Assembly: GCA_015056495.1 (NCBI GenBank)
Contig: SVGC01000002.1
Span: 1 to 64,000 of the forward strand
Origin: Butyrivibrio sp.
Lineage (GTDB): Bacteria > Bacillota > Clostridia > Lachnospirales > Lachnospiraceae
Length of the DNA: 64,000 nt
Direction of reading: 5' to 3'
In this document: positions 36,457-46,148 of the stretch, one piece after another
Layout of the letters: every line of letters starts with the position of its first letter
Position numbering within the stretch: position 1 is the first letter of the stretch
Notes under the pieces: model-generated
The model's database searches: none
Told to the model about the DNA's origin: nothing
Seen by the model: only the letters and a program-made list of their open reading frames with translations
Program-made: the position numbers and the translations under genes

Positions 36457-38127
36457 ATGAAAACAGATATTGAGATCGCACAGGAAACTGTAATGCAACC
36501 AATCAAAGAAGTTGCAATGTCACTGGGAATTACTGAGGACGACATTGAATTATATGGTAAATATAAGGCAAAACTGTCCGAAGAATATCTGAAAAAGATC
36601 CAGGGAAACAAAGAAGGAAAACTTATACTTGTTACTGCAATCAATCCAACACCCGCTGGTGAAGGCAAAACAACAATAAGCGTAGGTCTTGGCGATGCAC
36701 TTTCACGTCTTGGCAAGAAGACAGTTATCGCACTTAGAGAACCTTCACTTGGACCATGTTTTGGTGTAAAGGGTGGAGCTGCAGGCGGCGGTTACGCTCA
36801 GGTAGTTCCTATGGAAGATATCAATCTTCACTTTACAGGAGATTTTCATGCTATTACATCAGCTAATAACCTTTTAGCTGCTATCCTGGATAATCATATC
36901 CAGCAGGGTAATGAACTGGGTATTGATACCAGACAGATTGTATGGAAGCGCTGCGTGGATATGAATGACCGTGTTCTTAGAAACATTGTTGTGGGTCTTG
37001 GAAACAAGATCGATGGTGTTGTAAGAGAAGATCATTTTGTTATTACTGTTGCTTCTGAGACAATGGCTATTCTGTGTCTTGCTACAGATATGCAGGATTT
37101 AAAGAATAGACTGTCTAAGATCATCGTAGCCTACACTTATGAAGGCAAACCTGTTACAGCAGCTGATCTTAATGCTGTAGGTGCTATGGCTGCACTTCTT
37201 AAAGATGCTATCAAACCAAACCTTGTTCAGACACTTGAACATACACCGGTTATCATTCATGGTGGTCCATTTGCTAATATTGCTCATGGATGTAACTCTG
37301 TAAGAGCTACCAAAGCCGCTCTTCATCTCGCAGATTATGTTGTAACAGAGGCAGGCTTCGGAGCTGACCTTGGAGCAGAGAAATTCCTTGATATCAAGTC
37401 AAGAGTAGCTGATCTTCATCCTGATGCTGTCGTTCTTGTTGCTACTATTAAAGCTCTTAAATATAACGGCGGAATTGCTAAGGATGAACTTGGTAAGGAA
37501 AACCTTGATGCACTTAAAAAAGGTATCGTGAACCTTGAAAAACACATTGAAAACATCCAGAAATTTGGCGTTCCTGTAGTTGTAACACTTAACTCTTTTG
37601 TTACAGATACAGAAAAAGAAATCGAATTTGTAGAAGAATTCTGCAAGGCTAAGGGCTGTGAATTCTCACTTGCCAATGTATGGGCTAAAGGCTCAGAGGG
37701 CGGAGTAGATCTGGCAGAGAAGGTTCTTTACAGTATTGAAAATAAAGAAAGCAAGTATGCACCTATCTATTCACTTGATCTGTCTATCAAGGATAAGATC
37801 AAAACTATTGCTACAGAGATCTATGGTGCAAGTGATGTTTCTTATACTGCAGCAGCTTCAAAGCAGATTGCAAAGCTGGAGGAACTTGGCTTTGGCAACA
37901 TTCCTGTATGTATGGCTAAAACACAGTATTCACTTTCAGATGATGCTTCTAAGCTGGGCAGACCTGAGAACTTCACACTTGGGGTAAGAGAAGTTTATGT
38001 ATCTGCCGGAGCTGGATTTGTTGTTGTATTAACTGGTAACATTGCGACTATGCCTGGACTTCCTAAGAAACCAGCTGCATACAATATCGATGTAGATGAA
38101 AACGGCAAGATCACAGGATTGTTCTAA
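36457..38127 (+). CDS. fhs: Formate--tetrahydrofolate ligase
   Basis: A 556-residue enzyme that joins formate to tetrahydrofolate with ATP, giving 10-formyl-THF for purine synthesis or acetogenic-type metabolism. The P-loop is [11 protein letters not shown], followed by [19 protein letters not shown], both family hallmarks. Length is standard. ATG 36457 is eight bases after GAGGAG and is preferred to ATG 36451, two codons earlier. It stands 71 bases before folD, forming a one-carbon pair; the 5-formyl-THF cyclo-ligase lies further along on the other strand. Confidence 0.97.
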   Translation: MKTDIEIAQETVMQPIKEVAMSLGITEDDIELYGKYKAKLSEEYLKKIQGNKEGKLILVTAINPTPAGEGKTTISVGLGDALSRLGKKTVIALREPSLGPCFGVKGGAAGGGYAQVVPMEDINLHFTGDFHAITSANNLLAAILDNHIQQGNELGIDTRQIVWKRCVDMNDRVLRNIVVGLGNKIDGVVREDHFVITVASETMAILCLATDMQDLKNRLSKIIVAYTYEGKPVTAADLNAVGAMAALLKDAIKPNLVQTLEHTPVIIHGGPFANIAHGCNSVRATKAALHLADYVVTEAGFGADLGAEKFLDIKSRVADLHPDAVVLVATIKALKYNGGIAKDELGKENLDALKKGIVNLEKHIENIQKFGVPVVVTLNSFVTDTEKEIEFVEEFCKAKGCEFSLANVWAKGSEGGVDLAEKVLYSIENKESKYAPIYSLDLSIKDKIKTIATEIYGASDVSYTAAASKQIAKLEELGFGNIPVCMAKTQYSLSDDASKLGRPENFTLGVREVYVSAGAGFVVVLTGNIATMPGLPKKPAAYNIDVDENGKITGLF

Positions 38128-38135
38128 TGAAATAT

Positions 38136-38164
38136 AATGAACACGCATTATTTGCGTGTTCATT
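38136..38164 (+). terminator. Hairpin between fhs and folD
   Basis: AATGAACACGCA pairs with TGCGTGTTCATT, 12 perfect bases, with no strong T-tract; likely partial termination or mRNA-end protection. Confidence 0.6.
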
Positions 38165-38197
38165 TAATGCAAAATATTAAAGTATGGGAGAAATATA

Positions 38198-39052
38198 ATG
38201 AGCGCACAGCTTATAGATGGAAAACTGATTTCAGCTCAGATTAAAGATGAACTTAAGGCAAAGACAGAGGAGCTTTTTGCAAGTGGTAAGAGAGTACCAA
38301 CTCTTGCAGTTATTCTGGTTGGTTCTGATCCTGCTTCACAGGTTTATGTAAGAAATAAAAAGAAGGCATGTGAGTACATTGGATATAAGTCTTTATCCTA
38401 TGAACTTGATGAAAAGACTACTCAGGAAGAATTATTAGAATTGATCGATAAGTTAAATAAAGACCCTGAAGTAGATGGTATTCTTGTTCAGATGCCTGTT
38501 CCAAAGCATATTGATGAAAATGCAGTAATAGAAGCAATCAGCCCTGATAAGGATGTAGATGGCTTCCATCCTGTTAATGTTGGCAAATTATGTACAGGTG
38601 AAAAGGGGTTTGTATCCTGCACACCTGCTGGCATAATCCAGCTTCTTAAGCGTTCAAACATTGATATTACCGGAAAAGAATGCGTTATTGTAGGCAGAAG
38701 CAATATTGTAGGCAAACCTATGATGATGCTGATGCTTAGAGAAAATGCTACAGTTACAGTTACACATTCAAAGACAAAGGATATTGCAGAGGTATGTAAG
38801 AGGGCTGATATACTTATTGTTGCAATAGGTAAAGCTAAATTTGTTACCAAAGATTTTGTAAAAGATGGTGCAGTTGTAATTGATGTAGGCATCAATAGAA
38901 ATGCAGAAACAGGAAAACTGTGTGGAGATGTGGATTTTGAAGAGGTTTCACAGATCGCATCCTATATAACACCTGTTCCTGGAGGCGTAGGACCAATGAC
39001 TATTGCCATGCTGATGTATAATTGTTTTGAAGCTTATGAAATGCATTGTTGA
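38198..39052 (+). CDS. folD: Methylene-THF dehydrogenase / methenyl-THF cyclohydrolase
   Basis: A 284-residue bifunctional enzyme that interconverts 5,10-methylene-, methenyl- and 10-formyl-tetrahydrofolate. The substrate-site motif YVRNKKKACEYIG (Tyr and catalytic Lys) and the second signature DKDVDGFHPVNVG are visible. The dinucleotide fold has CVIVGRSNIVGKPM, and PGGVGPMTIAML closes the chain. ATG 38198 has GGGAG nine bases upstream. It follows fhs and probably shares its transcript, completing the formate-to-methylene branch. Confidence 0.97.
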   Translation: MSAQLIDGKLISAQIKDELKAKTEELFASGKRVPTLAVILVGSDPASQVYVRNKKKACEYIGYKSLSYELDEKTTQEELLELIDKLNKDPEVDGILVQMPVPKHIDENAVIEAISPDKDVDGFHPVNVGKLCTGEKGFVSCTPAGIIQLLKRSNIDITGKECVIVGRSNIVGKPMMMLMLRENATVTVTHSKTKDIAEVCKRADILIVAIGKAKFVTKDFVKDGAVVIDVGINRNAETGKLCGDVDFEEVSQIASYITPVPGGVGPMTIAMLMYNCFEAYEMHC

Positions 39053-39105
39053 TCTTGATCGCAGGCTTTTATCTGATTGAAGTAATATAGGTTTTAGGAG
39101 TAGTT

Positions 39106-40290
39106 ATGATTTGTCCAAAATGCGGGGCTGAAATTCCTGATGACTACATGTATTGCGGCAAATGTGGCCACGAGATACATATTGTCCCTGAATTTGAACC
39201 TGAAGTTGAAAACAAAATAAATGAAACCCTTTTTGGAATTGCCAATGAGTTCTTTAAAGGCGAAGAATTTGAGAACAAACATGGCAAAAAGCCTAAGACT
39301 GGTTTGTTTAACCATAATTCAAGTAATGTATATGGTTTAGTGCTGGCTTTGGTCTTGACCGTAGCTTTGATCATTGCATTAATTGTTGTGTTTGTCAGAG
39401 GAGGCTTTGATACTGATTCTGATACTTATGCGGATTCTACAATATCGGTAGAATATGTAGAAGAAGATGAGCCTGAGACTATGGGAATTGAAACTCCTGT
39501 TTTTTCACTGGACAGTGGAGTGTACGAGGAAGCTGTAGAAATTGCTATCACATCAAATTCAGGTCTTGATATTTACTATACCGTTAATGGTGAAGATGCT
39601 GACAGTCAGAGTATTTTGTACGAAGCTCCTATAGTCCTTGAAGAAGATGGTGAATACGAGATCAGTGCCATAGCTATCGATGATTCTGGAAATAAAAGTG
39701 AAGTTGCCTCTGCGGTTTATACTATTGAGATCGCAGGTCCTAGTGCGCCTGATGTAGTAGAACAAAGCGGCGATTATACACAGAGCACCATGATCGTAGT
39801 TGTTCCTGAAGAAGGCTGCACAATTTATTACACAACAGATGGGACTGATCCAACTCCTTCATCCAATATTTACACATCTCCAATAGCGATGCCTATTGGT
39901 ACAAGCCATTTTGCATTTATAGCAGTCGATCAGGAAAACAATTATAGTGAAATAACATATAGAGATTACCATCTGATCTATACAAGGCTTATTTCGACTG
40001 AACAGGCAGTAAATAGTGTCATAGATACTCTTGTAAGACTTAAATATCTGATAAATGCTGAAGGCAAGGCTATCGGATACAACGGAAATCATTATTATGA
40101 GTATCAGGAGGTTATTGAGATCAATGGCTCCGGAGAATACTATGTTATTGTTGAAAATCATAGAAATAATGATGGTTCCACTTATGCAACAGGACTGTTA
40201 TATGCTGTTAATACTCATGATGGTACAGTTTGCAGGCTTGGTTATGATTCGAGCGGAAAATATACACTTATCACATTATCAAACAGATGA
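39106..40290 (+). CDS. Zinc-ribbon membrane protein with two CHB_HEX repeats
   Basis: 394 residues with an unusual order. An N-terminal zinc ribbon has ligands Cys3, Cys6, Cys17 and Cys20 (CPKC...CGKC). A cytoplasmic segment runs to ~70 and one transmembrane helix spans 71-92. Two chitobiase/hexosaminidase C-terminal-type beta repeats follow outside, about 125-205 (DIYYTVNGEDADSQSILYEA) and 210-290 (TIYYTTDGTDPTPSSNIYTS). A final ~100-residue domain (about 297-394) is unknown. ATG 39106 has TAGGAG upstream. The function is not known; a zinc ribbon inside with Ig-like repeats outside suggests a surface or signalling protein. Confidence 0.8.
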   Translation: MICPKCGAEIPDDYMYCGKCGHEIHIVPEFEPEVENKINETLFGIANEFFKGEEFENKHGKKPKTGLFNHNSSNVYGLVLALVLTVALIIALIVVFVRGGFDTDSDTYADSTISVEYVEEDEPETMGIETPVFSLDSGVYEEAVEIAITSNSGLDIYYTVNGEDADSQSILYEAPIVLEEDGEYEISAIAIDDSGNKSEVASAVYTIEIAGPSAPDVVEQSGDYTQSTMIVVVPEEGCTIYYTTDGTDPTPSSNIYTSPIAMPIGTSHFAFIAVDQENNYSEITYRDYHLIYTRLISTEQAVNSVIDTLVRLKYLINAEGKAIGYNGNHYYEYQEVIEINGSGEYYVIVENHRNNDGSTYATGLLYAVNTHDGTVCRLGYDSSGKYTLITLSNR

Positions 40291-40300
40291 TAGATGAGTA

Positions 40301-40343
40301 TAAAGGCGCTGTGAAGCTTGTAAATAGCTACATAGCGCCTTTA
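40301..40343 (+). terminator. Intrinsic terminator
   Basis: TAAAGGCGCT (40301-40310) pairs with AGCGCCTTTA (40334-40343), with further pairing of AAGCT and AGCT inside. The tail is TTAATTA. Confidence 0.75.
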
Positions 40344-40391
40344 TTAATTACTGTTGCAATTTAACACTTTAATAAACTAAAGAAAAAGTCA

Positions 40392-40420
40392 TTGAAATTA
40401 TATTGTTTTCAAGTTATTAT
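40392..40420 (+). promoter_or_regulatory. Sigma-A promoter of nfnAB
   Basis: TTGAAA (40392-40397), a 17-base spacer and TATTAT (40415-40420), 60 bases before nfnA. Confidence 0.7.
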
Positions 40421-40479
40421 AAGTTTTAAAAGTAAATAATATGGTGAAAAACATATTAAAGCATATCAGGAGGAGCAAT

Positions 40480-41358
40480 ATGTTTAATATTTTAGAGGCT
40501 AATGAGCTGACAACCAACATTATCCAGATGGTGGTTGAAGCACCTAGAGTGGCGCATTCATGTTTACCTGGACAGTTCCTTATCGTCAGAGTTGATCCGG
40601 ATGGAGAGAGAATACCTCTTACTATTTGCGATTATGACAGAGAAAAGGGTACTGTTGAAATCGTAGTACAGGCTGTTGGTGCAGAATCCTATAAGTTATC
40701 AACACTTAAGGCTGGTGACTCATTTACTGATGTAGTCGGACCATTAGGTAAACCATCAGAGCTTTGTGATGAACCGATCGAAGAACTTAAAAAGAAGAAA
40801 ATTGTCTTCATTGCTGGTGGAGTTGGTACTGCTCCTGTATATCCTCAGGCTAAGTGGCTTAAAGAAAGAGGTGTAGACTGCGACGTTATCATCGGTGCAA
40901 GAACAAAAGAGCTTGTAATCCTTGAAGATAGATTTAAGCAGGTAAGTAATCTTTACGTTACTACTGATGATGGTTCATATGGTAGAACAGGTAATGTTAC
41001 TAAGTGCCTTCAGGATCTCTGGGATGAAGGAAATAAATATGATCTGTGTATCGCTATCGGACCTATGATCATGATGAAATTCGTTTGTAAGCTTACAAAA
41101 GAGCTTGGAATCAAGACTGTTGTAAGTATGAACCCTATCATGGTTGATGGTACAGGTATGTGTGGTGCCTGCAGACTTACAGTTGGCGGCGAAGTTAAGT
41201 TTGCATGCGTTGATGGACCTGAATTTGACGGACATCTTGTAGACTTTGATCAGGCTATGAACCGTATGAAACTCTACAAGACTGAAGAAGGCAGATTGTT
41301 CCTTAAGGCAAAAGAAGGAAACACACATCATGGCGGTTGTGGCAACTGCAACGATTAA
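40480..41358 (+). CDS. nfnA: Ferredoxin:NADP oxidoreductase NfnA subunit
   Basis: A 292-residue FAD and [2Fe-2S] protein of the dihydroorotate-dehydrogenase electron-transfer (PyrK-like) family. With NfnB it forms the electron-bifurcating transhydrogenase that couples NADH, ferredoxin and NADP. The FAD-site pattern RIPLTICDYD, the NAD-site GGVGTAPVYPQ and cluster ligands Cys228, Cys231 and Cys243 (GMCGACRLTVGG, FACVDGP) are seen. An extra HHGGCGNCND tail ends the chain. ATG 40480 follows AGGAGGAGCA. The large-subunit gene 52 bases downstream supports NfnA rather than PyrK, since no pyrD is here. Confidence 0.92.
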   Translation: MFNILEANELTTNIIQMVVEAPRVAHSCLPGQFLIVRVDPDGERIPLTICDYDREKGTVEIVVQAVGAESYKLSTLKAGDSFTDVVGPLGKPSELCDEPIEELKKKKIVFIAGGVGTAPVYPQAKWLKERGVDCDVIIGARTKELVILEDRFKQVSNLYVTTDDGSYGRTGNVTKCLQDLWDEGNKYDLCIAIGPMIMMKFVCKLTKELGIKTVVSMNPIMVDGTGMCGACRLTVGGEVKFACVDGPEFDGHLVDFDQAMNRMKLYKTEEGRLFLKAKEGNTHHGGCGNCND

Positions 41359-41410
41359 TAGAGATTTTGGTGTAACCTAAATTCTATTTTACACAGATGG
41401 GAGAACAATA

Positions 41411-42802
41411 ATGGTAACAGATATGTTTAAAAGAGTACCTGTTCGCGAACAGGAACCAAAGGTACGAGCTACAAACTTTGAAGAAGTTTGTCTCGGATAT
41501 AATAAAGAAGAGGCTATGGATGAAGCTAGCAGATGCCTCAATTGTAAGAATCCACAGTGCGTAAAGGGATGTCCTGTATCTATCAATATTCCTGGCTTCA
41601 TTGAAGCAGTTAAAAATGATGATGTTGAAACAGCATACAAGATCATCGGACAGTCTTCAGCACTTCCGGCTGTATGTGGACGTGTATGCCCACAGGAGAG
41701 CCAGTGTGAAGGTAAGTGTGTAAGAGGCTTCAAGGGTGATGCCGTTTCAATCGGTAAGCTTGAAAGATATGTTGCTGATTCTGCCAAGGCTATGGGTCTT
41801 AAGCCTGAAACAGCAAAGGAAAAGAAAGGCAAGAAAGTAGCTGTTATCGGTTCTGGCCCTTCAGGACTTACATGCGCAGGAGACCTTGCAAAGCTTGGTT
41901 ATGATGTAACAATATTCGAGGCACTTCATGAGGCAGGTGGCGTTCTTGTATATGGTATTCCGGAATTCCGTCTTCCTAAGGAAGCTGTTGTTAAAAAAGA
42001 AATCGAAAATGTAAAGGCTCTTGGCGTTAAGATTGAAACTGACGTTGTTATCGGTAAGTCAACAACTATTGATGAACTTCTTAGTGAAGAAGGCTTTGAT
42101 GCAGTATTTGTTGGTTCAGGTGCCGGACTTCCTAAGTTTATGAATATCCCTGGTGAGCAGGCTCTTGGCGTATTCTCTGCTAATGAGTTCCTTACAAGAA
42201 GTAACCTTATGAAGTCTTTCAAAGAAGATTCAACAACACCTATCATGAGACCTAAGAAGTGCGTAGTTGTAGGTGGTGGTAACGTTGCTATGGATGCTGC
42301 CAGAACAGCTCTCAGACTTGGAGCAGAGGTTCATGTAGTATATAGAAGAAGTGAAGAAGAGCTTCCTGCACGTAAAGAAGAAGTAGGACATGCAAAAGAA
42401 GAAGGTATCATTTTTGATCTTCTTACAAATCCTGTTGAGATCCTTGAAAATGAGGAAGGATGGGTTAGAGGAATCAGATGTATCCGCATGGAACTTGGTG
42501 AGCCTGATGAATCTGGAAGAAGAAGTCCTGTTGCAATTGAAGGTTCTGAGTTTGAAATCGAATGTGATGCAGTTATCATGTCACTTGGTACATCTCCAAA
42601 CCCACTTATTTCTTCTACAACAAAGGGTCTTGAGATCAACAGAAGAAAATGTATCGTTGCTCAGGAAGAAAACGGACAGACATCTAAAGATGGCGTATTT
42701 GCCGGTGGTGATGCTGTTACCGGTGCAGCTACAGTAATCCTTGCTATGGGTGCTGGTAAGGCTGCAGCTAAGGGTATTGATGAATACCTGTCAAATAAAT
42801 AA
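41411..42802 (+). CDS. nfnB: Ferredoxin:NADP oxidoreductase NfnB subunit (GltD-like)
   Basis: 463 residues of the glutamate-synthase small-chain family. An N-terminal double [4Fe-4S] domain (ASRCLNCKNPQCVKGCPVS and VCGRVCPQESQCEGKCVRG) precedes two Rossmann folds, the FAD fold with VIGSGPSGLTCAGDLAKLG and the NADPH fold with VVGGGNVAMDAARTALRLG. In isolation it could be called GltD/GltA, but pairing with NfnA just upstream makes the bifurcating Nfn complex the better name. ATG 41411 has GGGAG upstream. A strong terminator follows. Confidence 0.93.
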   Translation: MVTDMFKRVPVREQEPKVRATNFEEVCLGYNKEEAMDEASRCLNCKNPQCVKGCPVSINIPGFIEAVKNDDVETAYKIIGQSSALPAVCGRVCPQESQCEGKCVRGFKGDAVSIGKLERYVADSAKAMGLKPETAKEKKGKKVAVIGSGPSGLTCAGDLAKLGYDVTIFEALHEAGGVLVYGIPEFRLPKEAVVKKEIENVKALGVKIETDVVIGKSTTIDELLSEEGFDAVFVGSGAGLPKFMNIPGEQALGVFSANEFLTRSNLMKSFKEDSTTPIMRPKKCVVVGGGNVAMDAARTALRLGAEVHVVYRRSEEELPARKEEVGHAKEEGIIFDLLTNPVEILENEEGWVRGIRCIRMELGEPDESGRRSPVAIEGSEFEIECDAVIMSLGTSPNPLISSTTKGLEINRRKCIVAQEENGQTSKDGVFAGGDAVTGAATVILAMGAGKAAAKGIDEYLSNK

Positions 42803-42831
42803 GATTAATCGTTTAAATTAATAAAAGATTA

Positions 42832-42875
42832 AAAGACAGTCCTTGCATGTTGCTTGTAATGACTGTCTTTTTTTT
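42832..42875 (+). terminator. Intrinsic terminator of nfnAB
   Basis: AAAGACAGTC (42832-42841) pairs with GACTGTCTTT (42861-42870), followed by TTTTT. Confidence 0.9.
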
Positions 42876-42883
42876 AGTATAAT
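42854..42883 (+). promoter_or_regulatory. Candidate promoter of the MORN gene
   Basis: TTGTAA (42854-42859), an 18-base spacer and TATAAT (42878-42883). The -35 lies in the loop of the preceding terminator. Confidence 0.5.
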
Positions 42884-42946
42884 ATTCTGTATGTGAGGAG
42901 TAAAAAATTAAAAATTCACAAAGAAAAAATTATAAATGAGGCGATC

Positions 42947-43972
42947 ATGAAATCATCTGAAAAATTAAAAATGGCACTTACTGTTGCTGCAGCCGCTTTA
43001 TTACTGCTTGTGATAGTTATTTATGTAGTGAGAGATACAGGTAAAAATAGTTCTACTGATAATATCTCTGTAGAATATATGTCTGGAGATTCTGAAAATG
43101 TTGCAGAAGCTGGAACTAATTCGGATTCTGGCCAGGCAGATACATCAACTGCAGCTACAACTGACAGTGTTACAAGGACAAGCTCTGAAAGTGCTTCTAC
43201 TTTAGTTTCATCCAATGGAACTATTTATAAGGATTCTATTTCTGGCAACTCTTTTTATCCTGATGAGACAGCAGTATTAAAAAATATATATAAAAATGTA
43301 AGCTATGATGTAGAAAGACAGCTTTCTGAACTGGCAAGTTACTTTGAACAGGGCAATGACGCAGCTGTTGTAGATCTTGTTTCTCTTGACAGATATGAGG
43401 CTATGTCTTATTCCCTTACAGGCACCTCTAATTATTATTACTATGGTGAGACTAATAGTGATGGTCTTCCAAATGGTAAAGGACTTGCAGTATACGGAGA
43501 AAACCAGTATTACTATGGCGAATGGGTTGACGGTGTCAGAAGCGGTGCAGGTGGATGGTATCAGTTTTATCCTGACTATGATACCTATGTGGTTTCAAGA
43601 CATCAGTATGTAGGACAGTGGGCTAATGATCTTCCAAACGGACAGGGTCAGGAGCACTATGACTATAATGTAAATTATATGGATGAGAGTTCTTTCTACA
43701 TTCAGAATGTAATAGGCAATTTCGTTGATGGCTATTATGATGGCGAGATTTACCTTATCAGTATTGGGGCAGATGAAAATACCAAAGAGTGGTATGGCAA
43801 TCTTGTAAAAGGTAAATTCGTTGTATATGGAGATCCTGACGTAGAAGGAAGATATCCAGTGCTTCAGGCAAGACTTAATGAGTCTGATTATTTTTGGATG
43901 GTACAGGCCAAACTTGAGAATAATAGAATAAATAATATTATATACAATGGTTCTATGGTAGTAGTAAAATAA
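42947..43972 (+). CDS. Membrane-anchored MORN-repeat protein
   Basis: 341 residues. One transmembrane helix near 9-28 is followed by a Ser/Thr/Asp linker (about 35-100). Two or three MORN repeats then run at about 165-235: GETNSDGLPNGKGLAVYGEN, YYYGEWVDGVRSGAGGWYQF and YVGQWANDLPNGQGQEHYDY. A beta-rich C-terminus follows. The topology inferred from the basic N-terminus puts the repeats outside. ATG 42947 has GAGG six bases upstream and makes a proper membrane anchor; the GTG reading from 42893 is dropped. The role is unknown; bacterial MORN proteins are poorly characterised. Confidence 0.75.
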   Translation: MKSSEKLKMALTVAAAALLLLVIVIYVVRDTGKNSSTDNISVEYMSGDSENVAEAGTNSDSGQADTSTAATTDSVTRTSSESASTLVSSNGTIYKDSISGNSFYPDETAVLKNIYKNVSYDVERQLSELASYFEQGNDAAVVDLVSLDRYEAMSYSLTGTSNYYYYGETNSDGLPNGKGLAVYGENQYYYGEWVDGVRSGAGGWYQFYPDYDTYVVSRHQYVGQWANDLPNGQGQEHYDYNVNYMDESSFYIQNVIGNFVDGYYDGEIYLISIGADENTKEWYGNLVKGKFVVYGDPDVEGRYPVLQARLNESDYFWMVQAKLENNRINNIIYNGSMVVVK

Positions 43973-43999
43973 TATTATGACTGATCGGGGGTTGATCTA

Positions 44000-44626
44000 A
44001 TGGCATATCAGAGTAATGCAGAATTAGCAAAAGATAATCATTCATCAGGAGCTATGCTTATAATTGTTGGTATTATAGGCATAGTGATCGATTTGATCGT
44101 TTTTTCCACGAATCCATTTAATGTACCAGAGTTTAACAGATTCATATCCTGCGGTGTTATGCTGGCATTATTTATCCTGTTCATTGTTATGGGAATATTG
44201 TCACTTAAAACATATAAGATCCTTATTGTCAAAGCTGCAGAAGAGGATAATCTTAAAAAAGAGCTTACTAAATGGTGCGACGATAATCTTACGAAGGAAA
44301 AGATCGCTGTAGAGATCTATGAATTGGAGCATTCTGAGGATGAAGAAGCTGCCGAGTCTGCAGTATCAGAGAACATGGCTGAGACTATCGTAAAAGAAGC
44401 TGATGAAGAAGTGGAGATCATTGCTGATGATGAAGCTGAGCCGGAAGACGACAATCTTCAGGAAGAAGCATTTGACAGGATTGATGAAGCACTGTTTTTT
44501 GCAAGAACAGAAGCAATGAAGAAGATCATCAGTCAAAACTTTATAAATCTTGATTCTGATCTGCTTGATTCATTTGTAGATGAGTATTATGTCAAGGTTT
44601 ATGATGATCAGGAGAGTAATGATTGA
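44000..44626 (+). CDS. Two-helix membrane protein with acidic cytoplasmic domain
   Basis: 208 residues. Two transmembrane helices (about 18-37 and 49-70) form a short hairpin. A ~130-residue, strongly acidic region follows (e.g. ETIVKEADEEVEIIADDEAE) with helical ends (ALFFARTEAMKKIISQNF). I do not recognise the family. ATG 44000 has GGGGG upstream. Its last codons overlap the start of rlmH by four bases, so it heads the rlmH-phoH-ybeY run and may be coupled to it in translation. Confidence 0.65.
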   Translation: MAYQSNAELAKDNHSSGAMLIIVGIIGIVIDLIVFSTNPFNVPEFNRFISCGVMLALFILFIVMGILSLKTYKILIVKAAEEDNLKKELTKWCDDNLTKEKIAVEIYELEHSEDEEAAESAVSENMAETIVKEADEEVEIIADDEAEPEDDNLQEEAFDRIDEALFFARTEAMKKIISQNFINLDSDLLDSFVDEYYVKVYDDQESND

Positions 44627-45105
44627 GTAATATTTCCATATTGTGTGTAGGTAAGATAAAAGAGAAATACTGGAACGATGCTATAGCTGAGTATTCCAAG
44701 CGCCTTTCCAGATATTGCAAGCTCCAGATAATAGAAGTTGCAGATGAGAAAACGCCTGATAATGCGCCACCTGCAATTGAGGAGCAGATAAAACAAAAGG
44801 AAGCCGACAGGATCCTGAAGCATATTGATGATCATGCTTATGTATGTGCCCTGGCTATTGATGGTAAAAAATACGATTCAGTGGCCTTTTCGGATTTCAT
44901 ACAGGATAAGGGATTAAAAGGTTATAGCCATATACAGTTTGTAATTGGCGGATCTCTTGGATTACACGAGAGTATTTTAAAACGCGCTGATAGTCATATT
45001 AGTTTTTCTGATATGACATTTCCACATCAGATGATGCGTGTGATACTTTTGGAACAGATTTACAGGGGATATAAAATAAGTAGCGGGGAACCATATCATA
45101 AATGA
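44623..45105 (+). CDS. rlmH: 23S rRNA (pseudouridine1915-N3)-methyltransferase
   Basis: A 160-residue SPOUT-class methyltransferase that acts on assembled 70S ribosomes. The start ISILCVGKIKEKYWNDAI, the cofactor-site loop QFVIGGSLGLHESILKRAD and the C-terminal MTFPHQMMRVILLEQIYRGY are characteristic, and the size is standard. The start is TTG 44623, supported by AGGAG about eight bases upstream and by the match to the family N-terminus; no ATG is available. It overlaps the gene before and the gene after by four bases each. Confidence 0.96.
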   Translation: MSNISILCVGKIKEKYWNDAIAEYSKRLSRYCKLQIIEVADEKTPDNAPPAIEEQIKQKEADRILKHIDDHAYVCALAIDGKKYDSVAFSDFIQDKGLKGYSHIQFVIGGSLGLHESILKRADSHISFSDMTFPHQMMRVILLEQIYRGYKISSGEPYHK

Positions 45106-46148
45106 GTGACATAACAGAAATTACTTTAACGCTTCCTATGGAGGCAATGCAAAATATTTTTGGCGGAAATGATAGCTATATCAAAAAAATAGAAAATAAT
45201 TTTCATGTAGACATAATCGACAGGGGAGGTGTTCTTCACATCATCGGCGAAGAAGAAAGTGCAGGTAAAGCCTCTGACATCATAAGAGAGCTTGCGACCC
45301 TTTCATCAAGAGGCAGTCAGATTGAAGAACAAAGCGTTGATTATGCAATTTCCCTTAAGGAAGATAAAAAACAAAAGAAGAGTAGTTCAAAGGAAAAAGA
45401 TGATAATATTCTGGTGACGATAGATCAGGATATTATTTGTCATACCATAAATGGTAAGCCTATAAAGCCAAAGACATTGGGACAGAAGAAATATGTTGAT
45501 GCTATCAGAAACAACATGATCGTTTTTGGACTTGGACCTGCTGGTACCGGAAAGACATATCTTGCCATGGCTATGGCTATAACAGCTTTCCAAAAAGAAG
45601 AAGTCAGCAGGATAATCCTTACCAGACCGGCAATCGAGGCAGGCGAGAAGCTGGGCTTTTTGCCTGGAGATCTTCAGAGTAAGGTAGATCCATATCTTAG
45701 ACCTTTATATGATGCTCTTTACCAGATCATGGGAACAGATAATTTCCTTAAGAACATGGAAAAAGGACTTATCGAAGTAGCACCACTTGCTTATATGAGA
45801 GGTAGAACTCTTGATAATGCATACATTATCCTGGACGAGGCTCAAAATACGACACCTGCCCAGATGAAGATGTTCCTTACCAGAATAGGCTTTGGATCAA
45901 AAGTTATTGTTACCGGTGATGCAACACAAAAGGACCTTGCTCCGGATGTAAGATCAGGTCTTGATGTTGCTTCGTCTGTACTAAAAAATATTGATGATAT
46001 AGCTTTTTGTAATCTTACCAGCCAGGACGTTGTCAGACATCCTCTTGTTCAGAAGATCGTCAAGGCTTATGAGGATTACGAAACTAAAGAAGCTAATAAG
46101 AAAAAGAGAAAAAATATTGGTAAGATGGAGCGCAGATCAGGGAGATGA
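45102..46148 (+). CDS. PhoH-like protein
   Basis: A 348-residue PhoH-family P-loop ATPase. The N-terminal ~100 residues carry a KH-like element (SYIKKIENNFHVDIIDRGG), which suggests RNA binding. The ATPase core has Walker A GPAGTGKT, then TRPAIEAGEKLGFLPGDL and Walker B ILDEAQNTTP. It is found next to ybeY in many bacteria and is thought to act in RNA processing or ribosome maturation. The ATG 45102 start overlaps the rlmH stop (ATGA), and its own stop overlaps the next start in the same way. Confidence 0.93.
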   Translation: MSDITEITLTLPMEAMQNIFGGNDSYIKKIENNFHVDIIDRGGVLHIIGEEESAGKASDIIRELATLSSRGSQIEEQSVDYAISLKEDKKQKKSSSKEKDDNILVTIDQDIICHTINGKPIKPKTLGQKKYVDAIRNNMIVFGLGPAGTGKTYLAMAMAITAFQKEEVSRIILTRPAIEAGEKLGFLPGDLQSKVDPYLRPLYDALYQIMGTDNFLKNMEKGLIEVAPLAYMRGRTLDNAYIILDEAQNTTPAQMKMFLTRIGFGSKVIVTGDATQKDLAPDVRSGLDVASSVLKNIDDIAFCNLTSQDVVRHPLVQKIVKAYEDYETKEANKKKRKNIGKMERRSGR

